From positions 1 to 13,073 of the forward strand of contig CAMGFF010000027.1 in NCBI GenBank assembly GCA_946055125.1: a DNA stretch of 13,073 nt, in the 5' to 3' direction. Below are positions 5,610-11,248 of the stretch, piece by piece; within the stretch, counting starts at the first letter, position 1; the number at the start of each line of letters is the position of its first letter. The notes under the pieces are model-generated. The model was given only the letters and a program-made list of their open reading frames with translations. It ran no database searches and had not been told where the DNA came from. The stretch is from an uncultured Prevotellaceae bacterium (GTDB lineage: Bacteria; Bacteroidota; Bacteroidia; Bacteroidales; Muribaculaceae). The translations under genes and the position numbers were made by a program.

Positions 5610-8372
5610 TTAGCCCACTGCCGGCTGCCTGTGGCGGCGGGTGCGGCGGCGGTCGAAGGCATGGACTATTTCGCCAATGAGGAGCACCGGCGAGGTGGCT
5701 GCTACAATCAGAAGCCAGTCGGTGAGCTTCAGTCCGCCATCATACACATTGAACATCGGTCCGCCAAATTCCACAATCAGTATCTGGCCCACAAAAATCA
5801 TGAGCAGCGTGCCGAAGAACACCTTGCTCTCGCCCAACTTCCAGAACGCCGAGTGGCCGCTGGCAAACGACTTGGCATTAAACAAGTTCCAGAATTGCAG
5901 GAACACAAACATGGTGAAGAACAGTGTGTGGTCGTAGAGCGAAATCTGGTCGGTGGGAGCATAGTGGAAATCGAAGAAAGTGCCAATGTAGCGGCCCGGA
6001 GAGAACTCGGTGAGCGAGTCGATGTGGCATTGCTTGAGGTATTGCATCAGCCCGAAGAGGAATATGGTGAAGCCTAAGCCTATGCCGGCAATGAACCACA
6101 TCATGCGGCGGCTCACGATGAAGTCGGTGCGGCGGCGAGGCTTGTGCCCCATCACCTCCTCGCTTGGTGGGAGCGATGCGAGGGCAAGGGCTGCAAAGGT
6201 GTCCATGATGAGGTTCACCCACAGCATTTGCGTGACGGTGAGTGGCGACTGATAGCTCATGAAGGCTCCTATGCCCACAATCACACAAGCCACCACGTTC
6301 ACAGTGAGCTGGAAGAGGATGAAGCGCTGAATGTTCTGGTAGAGCGAGCGTCCCCACATCACTGCCTTGGTGATTGAGGCGAAGCTGTTGTCCATAATGG
6401 TGATGTCGCTGGCCTCCTTGGCCACCGAGGTGCCATCGCCCATCGAGAGGCCCACCTGGGCGGCATTGAGGGCTGGCGCGTCGTTGGTGCCGTCGCCGGT
6501 CACCGCCACCACCTCGCCTTGCTGCTGAAGCAGGTTCACCAGGCGCGACTTGTCGCCGGGGCGTGCGCGCGACATTATTTTTATCTTCATTGCCCGCCTG
6601 GCGGCTTCGTCGTCACTGAGCGCGGCAAACTCCGGGCCGGTGATGATGCACGAGTCGGTGTCGTCGCCGTCGGTCCACAGTCCCACCTGGCGGCCAATCT
6701 CGCGTGCTGTGCCCGGGGTGTCGCCGGTTACGATTTTCACCTTGATTCCGGCGTCGATGCAGTCGCCTATAGCGTCGGGCACGTCCTCACGCACCGGGTC
6801 GCTGATGGCCACAATTCCGGTGAAGCGAAGGCCGGAATCCACGAGCTTGCCATCGGCAATGGGCATCTCTCCCTCCTTGAGGAGCTTGCGCGCGAAGCCC
6901 AGGGTGCGCATGGCCTTGGCCTGATAGCCGGCGAGCGACTCCTTGATGTGCTCCTTGGCCACATTGCCGGTTACCGAGCTGCACATGGCAAAGACAATCT
7001 CGGGAGCGCCCTTCACATAGAGCACGTTGCAGCCCAGCTCCTTGCTGCGCACCACGGTGGCCATATACTTGCGCTCGGTGGAGAAAGGCACTTGTGCCAG
7101 CACCTCGCATTGCTCGCGAATCTCAAGGTAGTCGCAGCCGGCGTCGCGCAGCCACAGCAGCAGGGCACCCTCGGTGGGGTTGCCCAGGGCCACCGGCCTA
7201 TCGGGCACCGAGCAGTCGAGGAATGCGGTGGAATTGCAGGCTATCGCCTCGCTGATGATGCGGCTCTCCTTGTCGTCGGGCGCGAGGCGGCAATGCTCGC
7301 GCAGCCCGAAGAATTGCGCCTCCCACACCTGCATGCGGTTCTGGGTGAGGGTGCCGGTCTTGTCGGTGCAGATAATGGTGGTCGCGCCCATGGTCTCGCA
7401 GGCGTGCATCTTGCGCACCAGGTTGTTGCTCTGCAGCATGCGGCGCATGCTCAGGGCGAGGCTCAGCGTCACGCTCATGGGCAGCCCCTCGGGCACCGAC
7501 ACCACGATGAGCGTCACGGCGAGCATCACCGTCACCATGGCATAGTTGATGAATTGCACGCTCAGCAGGTCGTGGGCCGAGTAGTCGAAGATAGCCAGGC
7601 GGCCTATCACGATGAGTGCGCCCACAATGTAGCTGCCATAGGAAATCATCTTTCCGAGGCGGTCGAATTGCTGCATGAGCGGAGTCTTTATGGTGTTCTC
7701 AATCTGTGCCTCAACGTATACCTTGCCATACTCGGTGCTGTCGCCCACGGCCTCCACGCGCATCACTCCGTGGCCCTCGGTCACGGTGGTCCCGCGCAGC
7801 ATCATGTTGGTGGGGTAGGTGGCATCTTTCTTGAAGTGGGCCTCAATGTGGCTTTTCTTGATTACCGGCTCACCGGTGAGCGAGCTCTCGTTCACGCTCA
7901 GCGTCATCGAGTCGAGCAAGAGTCCGTCGGCGGGCACCTCGTCGCCGGTCTCGAGAATCACAATGTCGCCCACCACCACATCCTTGCGTGGCACGGGGGT
8001 GATGTTGCCATTGCGAAGCACCTTCACCGGCACGTCGTCGTTCACCTTGTTGAGCATCTCAAATTTCTTGTTGGCATTTACCTCCACAATGAATCCCACC
8101 AGAGTGGCGAGCGTGATGGCGATGAATATGCCCAGAGGCTCAAGAAACACCGTGGCAGGCTCGCCAAGGGCCATCACCTCATAGCACGAAATGCCTATCG
8201 ACAGCACCAGTGCCACAAGCAGAATCTTGATTAGCGGGTCATTGAATTTCTCCAAGAATTGCGACCACAGCGAAGCCTTCTCGGGCGGAGTGAGCACATT
8301 CGCGCCGTGCAAGCGGCGGCTCTCCTCAACCTGGACTGCCGATAGTCCTTTTAGTGTCTTCAAGTCAATCAT
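5610..8372 (-). CDS. Calcium-translocating P-type ATPase, PMCA type (P2B)
   Basis: ATP-driven Ca2+ exporter of the inner membrane, 920 residues, full length. Seen: N-terminal cation-ATPase domain; actuator loop with SLTGEP (164-169); helix 4 VPEGLP (293-298); phosphorylation site DKTGTLT with D337; nucleotide-binding KGAPE (454-458); hinge TGDGTNDAPAL (625-635); helix 5 QLTVNVVA (688-695) and helix 6 MLWVNLIMDT (716-725). The position of the second-site glutamate in SERCA helix 5 is an alanine here (A695), while N720 and D724 are kept; this is the plasma-membrane Ca-ATPase pattern with one predicted Ca2+ site. The C-terminus is basic (RRRTRRHRQ), but I see no obvious calmodulin site. The ATG at 8372 is followed by a typical MIDLKTLKGLSAVQVEESRRLHG start. 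Mn2+ as an alternative ion cannot be excluded. Confidence 0.94.
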   Translation of the reverse strand: MIDLKTLKGLSAVQVEESRRLHGANVLTPPEKASLWSQFLEKFNDPLIKILLVALVLSIGISCYEVMALGEPATVFLEPLGIFIAITLATLVGFIVEVNANKKFEMLNKVNDDVPVKVLRNGNITPVPRKDVVVGDIVILETGDEVPADGLLLDSMTLSVNESSLTGEPVIKKSHIEAHFKKDATYPTNMMLRGTTVTEGHGVMRVEAVGDSTEYGKVYVEAQIENTIKTPLMQQFDRLGKMISYGSYIVGALIVIGRLAIFDYSAHDLLSVQFINYAMVTVMLAVTLIVVSVPEGLPMSVTLSLALSMRRMLQSNNLVRKMHACETMGATTIICTDKTGTLTQNRMQVWEAQFFGLREHCRLAPDDKESRIISEAIACNSTAFLDCSVPDRPVALGNPTEGALLLWLRDAGCDYLEIREQCEVLAQVPFSTERKYMATVVRSKELGCNVLYVKGAPEIVFAMCSSVTGNVAKEHIKESLAGYQAKAMRTLGFARKLLKEGEMPIADGKLVDSGLRFTGIVAISDPVREDVPDAIGDCIDAGIKVKIVTGDTPGTAREIGRQVGLWTDGDDTDSCIITGPEFAALSDDEAARRAMKIKIMSRARPGDKSRLVNLLQQQGEVVAVTGDGTNDAPALNAAQVGLSMGDGTSVAKEASDITIMDNSFASITKAVMWGRSLYQNIQRFILFQLTVNVVACVIVGIGAFMSYQSPLTVTQMLWVNLIMDTFAALALASLPPSEEVMGHKPRRRTDFIVSRRMMWFIAGIGLGFTIFLFGLMQYLKQCHIDSLTEFSPGRYIGTFFDFHYAPTDQISLYDHTLFFTMFVFLQFWNLFNAKSFASGHSAFWKLGESKVFFGTLLMIFVGQILIVEFGGPMFNVYDGGLKLTDWLLIVAATSPVLLIGEIVHAFDRRRTRRHRQPAVG

Positions 8373-8384
8373 AATTTATTTTTG

Positions 8385-8396
8385 TGCATTAATGCA
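8385..8396. repeat. 12-bp perfect palindrome upstream of the Ca-ATPase gene
   Basis: TGCATTAATGCA is fully self-complementary and lies 13 nt before the ATPase start codon. It is separated by only 2 nt from a second, longer palindrome. It could be an operator half or part of a leader structure; no known site is recognised. Confidence 0.7.
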
Positions 8397-8398
8397 AT

Positions 8399-8418
8399 GG
8401 CTATGAGCGCTCATAGCC
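8399..8418. repeat. 20-bp perfect palindrome upstream of the Ca-ATPase gene
   Basis: GGCTATGAGCGCTCATAGCC is a perfect 20-bp dyad with no spacer, GC-rich within an AT-rich gap, 27 to 46 nt upstream of the ATPase ATG. It resembles the binding site of a dimeric regulator. In RNA it could fold as an 8-bp stem with a GCGC loop. No U-tract follows immediately on either strand, so it is not a classic terminator. Confidence 0.7.
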
Positions 8419-8566
8419 GGGAAAAAATATATGTTTTTAGTGAATCATAAATCGGCAATCTCCTTGGCCGACAAATCGGTGGTTGCCGGTAGTCACCCAG
8501 CATTAAAAACCTCAGGTGTTTGTCCTATTATCTTCCATAGTGCCTTTAATTTCACCATTCATTCTG

Positions 8567-8574
8567 CAAAGGTA
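8567..8574 (-). promoter_or_regulatory. Candidate -7 element for the Ca-ATPase gene
   Basis: TACCTTTG on the minus strand fits TAnnTTTG, but no good TTG lies 19-20 nt upstream, so this is weak. If used, the ATPase mRNA would have a leader of roughly 190 nt containing the mini-ORF and both palindromes. Confidence 0.35.
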
Positions 8575-8615
8575 CTCATTTTCAATTAAAACGTAAAAAA
8601 TTGAAGCAAAGTTTT

Positions 8616-8646
8616 GCCATTTTTTAGCGTTGAGCTAAAAAATGGC
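8616..8646. repeat. 13-bp-arm inverted repeat (hairpin) between divergent genes
   Basis: GCCATTTTTTAGC, loop GTTGA, GCTAAAAAATGGC: perfect arms of 13 bp. It resembles a bidirectional terminator stem, with T-rich stretches some nucleotides away on both sides, yet no recognised gene ends near it. It may end a small RNA, insulate the two divergent promoters or bind a regulator. Confidence 0.7.
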
Positions 8647-8696
8647 GGATAATGTTTTTTAACAAATTTTAAGCTCAATGGTGCGCATTTAATTAT

Positions 8697-8704
8697 TAAA
8701 TTTG
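8697..8704 (+). promoter_or_regulatory. Candidate -7 element of the GH95 gene
   Basis: TAAATTTG fits TAnnTTTG exactly and would start transcription near 8710, about 28 nt before the ATG at 8738. The expected -33 position, around 8674-8681, carries no clear TTTG, so the promoter may depend on an activator or an alternative sigma factor. Confidence 0.5.
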
Positions 8705-8737
8705 TAAAATAAACCACCACTAAACTTCATTGCCGAT

Positions 8738-11158
8738 ATGCTAAACCGCCTTTTCACTACTATGAACCGCTGCATTGCCGCCATTGTGCTGGTGGCTTTT
8801 AGTCAATGCACCGCCCAAGCACGCGACCTGCTGCTGCGCTACGACCGCCCGGCGCGGTTCTTCGAGGAGTCGCTCGTGATTGGAAATGGGCGAATGGGAG
8901 CGGCTGTGTATGGCTCGGCCGGCTGCGACCGCCTCTCGCTCAACGACATAACCCTGTGGACCGGCGAGCCTGTGGCTGCCACTGCCACCGACTATAGCGG
9001 CTGCCTTGAGCGTGTGCGCCGGCTCCTCGATGCCGACGACTATGTGGGAGCCGAGGCTGCCAACATGATGCTGCAAGGCCCCTACAGCGAGAACTACCAG
9101 CCTCTCGGAAACCTCTTTATCAACTATGGCACGCCGAGCGCCGACGGGGAGGCGATTGAGCGCACGCTCAACATTGGCAATGCCATTGCCTCGACTGAGG
9201 TGGCTGGCTGCCGCCGCGAGTATTTTGCCTCTTCGCCCGACTCGGTGATTGTCATTCGTGTGTGCAATGCCGGCAAGAAGGCTCTCCACATCGTAGTGAG
9301 TTACGACACTCCGCTGCCTCACTCCACCATGGCTCGCGACAATATGCTTATCACCGACGGATATGCCGCCTATCACTCTTTCCCGGTATATTATCACGCC
9401 GTGCCCGACTCGCTAAAGCACCTCTACGACCCGCGGCGCGGCATCCACTTCCGCACCATCGTAGCCGTGAAGCCCCTAAAGGGGGCTCGTGTGGCGGCCG
9501 TGAACGGCACACTGCGTATTGAGGGCGGCAGCGAGGCGGCTATATATGTGGTGAACGAAACGAGCTTCAACGGCTTCGACCGCGACCCCGTGGCTGCCGG
9601 AAAGGATTACAAGGCTATGGCTTCGCGCCGCATAGCAAGGGTGATGAAGCGCGACTTCAAGGCGCTGCGCCGCGACCACATCGCCGACTACCAGCGGCTA
9701 TTCAACCGCGTGACGCTCGACCTTGGCGCCACCGCCCCCGAGATTAAGGCCCTGCCCACCGATGAGCAGCTGCGCCTCTACACCGCCCGGCACCAGCGCA
9801 ACCCCGAGCTCGAGGCCCTATATTTCCAGATGGGTCGCTACCTGCTCATCTCTTGCTCGCGCACCGAGGGCGTGCCGGCCAACCTGCAAGGCCTGTGGAA
9901 CGAGAAGCTGCTGCCGCCTTGGAGCAGCAACTACACCACCAATATCAACATGGAGGAGAACTACTGGCTCGCCGAGGTCACCAACCTCTCCGAGCTGCAC
10001 TCGCCACTGCTATCATTTATTGCCCGCCTGGCTGTGAATGGCCGCCACACGGCACGCAGCCTATATGGCATGGAGCGCGGATGGTGCCTGGGTCATAACT
10101 CCGACGTGTGGGCACGCACCTGCCCCGTGGGGCTGCAAAAGGGCGACCCCCTGTGGGCTTCGTGGAACATGGGCGGCGCATGGGTGGCTTCGCACATCTA
10201 TGAGCACTATGCCTTCACCCTCGACCGGGATTTCCTTGACCAATACTACCACTGCCTGAAAGGCGCGGCCGAGTTTTGCATCGACTGGCTTGTGGAGAAG
10301 GAGGGCTTCCTCATGACCTCGCCCGGCACCTCGCCCGAGAACCGGTTTGTGCTGCGACCGGGCGTGAACATTGCCACTTCCTATGGCACTACCTCCGACC
10401 TGGCCATGACGCGACAGTGCCTGCTCGATGCCTCCCGCGCCGCAAAAGCGCTGGGGCGCGACGAGGACTTCATCGCCGAGGCCAATGCCGTGCTTGCCCG
10501 CCTTGCCCCCTACAAGACCGGCCGCCGTGGCAGCCTGCAAGAGTGGTGGCGCGACTGGGAGGAGAGCGACACCTGCCACCGCCACCAGTCGCACCTCTAT
10601 GGCCTCTTCCCCGGCAACCACATCACGGTGGACTCCACGCCCGGGCTGGCGCGGGCCTGCCACCGCACGCTTGAGCTGCGCGGCCCTGAGTCGACAGGCT
10701 GGAGCACCGGCTGGCGTGTGAACCTCTATGCGCGGCTCGCCGACGGCGCGATGGCTTATTCCACCTATCGCCGGCTGCTCAAATACATCAGCCCCGACGA
10801 CTACCGGGGCGACGATGCCGTGAGGGGTGGCGGCACTTATCCCAACCTGCTCGACGCTCACGCCCCATTCCAGATCGACGGCAACTTTGGCGGAGCGGCC
10901 GGTGTGGCCGAGATGCTGATTCAGTCCACGCCCGGGAGCATCACCCTGCTGCCCGCCCTGCCCGGTGAGTGGGCAAGCGGCTCGGTGAAAGGACTCTGCG
11001 CCCGAGGCGGATTCACGCTCGATTTCTCGTGGGCCCACGGCCAAGTGACATCGGTGACAATTCACTCCAAGCGCGGCGGCTCCACCACCCTGCGTCACGG
11101 CTCCACGGTCACCCCGGTGAGTCTCACTCCGGGCCAGACGCTCACACTGCGCCCGTAG
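8738..11158 (+). CDS. Exported GH95 glycoside hydrolase (alpha-L-fucosidase / alpha-L-galactosidase)
   Basis: Glycoside hydrolase family 95 enzyme, which removes terminal alpha-L-fucose or alpha-L-galactose by an inverting mechanism. Seen over 806 residues: signal peptide (about 1-28) with hydrophobic IAAIVLVAFS and a likely signal peptidase I site after AQA; no good lipobox. The N-terminal beta-sandwich starts RYDRPARFFEESLVIGNGRMGAAVYG (34-59), then SENYQPLGNL (117-126). In the (alpha/alpha)6 domain, TTNIN gives the two water-positioning asparagines N402 and N404, LQEWW gives the likely acid E602, and HAPFQIDGNFGG (708-719) carries D714. By motif alignment, the position of His419 in Bifidobacterium AfcA is Thr400 here, a change linked to alpha-L-galactosidase activity. 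The start could also be M9 (8762). No SusCD pair is near; the next gene converges on it. Confidence 0.92.
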   Translation: MLNRLFTTMNRCIAAIVLVAFSQCTAQARDLLLRYDRPARFFEESLVIGNGRMGAAVYGSAGCDRLSLNDITLWTGEPVAATATDYSGCLERVRRLLDADDYVGAEAANMMLQGPYSENYQPLGNLFINYGTPSADGEAIERTLNIGNAIASTEVAGCRREYFASSPDSVIVIRVCNAGKKALHIVVSYDTPLPHSTMARDNMLITDGYAAYHSFPVYYHAVPDSLKHLYDPRRGIHFRTIVAVKPLKGARVAAVNGTLRIEGGSEAAIYVVNETSFNGFDRDPVAAGKDYKAMASRRIARVMKRDFKALRRDHIADYQRLFNRVTLDLGATAPEIKALPTDEQLRLYTARHQRNPELEALYFQMGRYLLISCSRTEGVPANLQGLWNEKLLPPWSSNYTTNINMEENYWLAEVTNLSELHSPLLSFIARLAVNGRHTARSLYGMERGWCLGHNSDVWARTCPVGLQKGDPLWASWNMGGAWVASHIYEHYAFTLDRDFLDQYYHCLKGAAEFCIDWLVEKEGFLMTSPGTSPENRFVLRPGVNIATSYGTTSDLAMTRQCLLDASRAAKALGRDEDFIAEANAVLARLAPYKTGRRGSLQEWWRDWEESDTCHRHQSHLYGLFPGNHITVDSTPGLARACHRTLELRGPESTGWSTGWRVNLYARLADGAMAYSTYRRLLKYISPDDYRGDDAVRGGGTYPNLLDAHAPFQIDGNFGGAAGVAEMLIQSTPGSITLLPALPGEWASGSVKGLCARGGFTLDFSWAHGQVTSVTIHSKRGGSTTLRHGSTVTPVSLTPGQTLTLRP

Positions 11159-11186
11159 CTGCGGCTTGCATGTTGAAAAAAATAAT

Positions 11187-11222
11187 CGCGCCCCACACTC
11201 ATTTCACCGAGTGTGGGGCGCG
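11187..11222 (-). terminator. Strong intrinsic terminator of the T9SS-protein gene
   Basis: Perfect 14-bp arms CGCGCCCCACACTC and GAGTGTGGGGCGCG around an 8-nt loop. Read on the minus strand it is followed by ATTATTTTTTTC, a U-tract, and it lies 26 nt past the stop of the minus-strand gene. On the plus strand it falls 28 nt after the GH95 stop but has no U-tract, so it is mainly a one-way terminator that may also protect the GH95 mRNA end. Confidence 0.9.
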
Positions 11223-11248
11223 TGGTTATGTGGCGGTTAGGTTGCGCT

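Larger units (their letters stand above)
8373..8737. other. 365-nt gene-free divergent intergenic region
   Basis: AT-rich spacer between the minus-strand ATPase and the plus-strand GH95 gene. It holds two adjacent palindromes (8385-8396, 8399-8418), a possible 30-codon minus-strand ORF (8503-8411, beginning MLGDYRQPP) whose stop lies in the larger palindrome, a CCGATTTGTCGG mini-hairpin in the same segment, a minus-strand -7-like element (8574-8567), a 13-bp-stem hairpin (8616-8646) and a plus-strand -7-like element (8697-8704). No tRNA, known riboswitch family or insertion sequence was recognised. The mini-ORF may be chance. Confidence 0.6.

Noticed and set aside
6519..8234. A 571-codon open frame on the plus strand opposite the Ca-ATPase gene.
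   Set aside because: It lies wholly antisense to a gene with complete P-type ATPase motifs, and its product is histidine-, glycine- and alanine-rich with no domain pattern. Long antisense frames are expected opposite GC-rich codons. The same holds for the long frames opposite valS (6-962), the YycJ-like gene (1301-2071), lpxB (3047-4051), the transporter (4779-5609) and GH95 (10061-11098).
8373..8560. Possible riboswitch in the ATPase leader (TPP-like ACCTGA...TAATGC, SAM-I-like CCGGCAACC, or a Mn2+ yybP-ykoY element).
   Set aside because: Only short strings match. The TPP-like pieces lack the upstream GGGGTGCC and CTGAGA parts, the SAM-like piece lacks its helices, and the yybP-ykoY core was not found. 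A covariance-model search would be decisive; a significant hit would overturn this.
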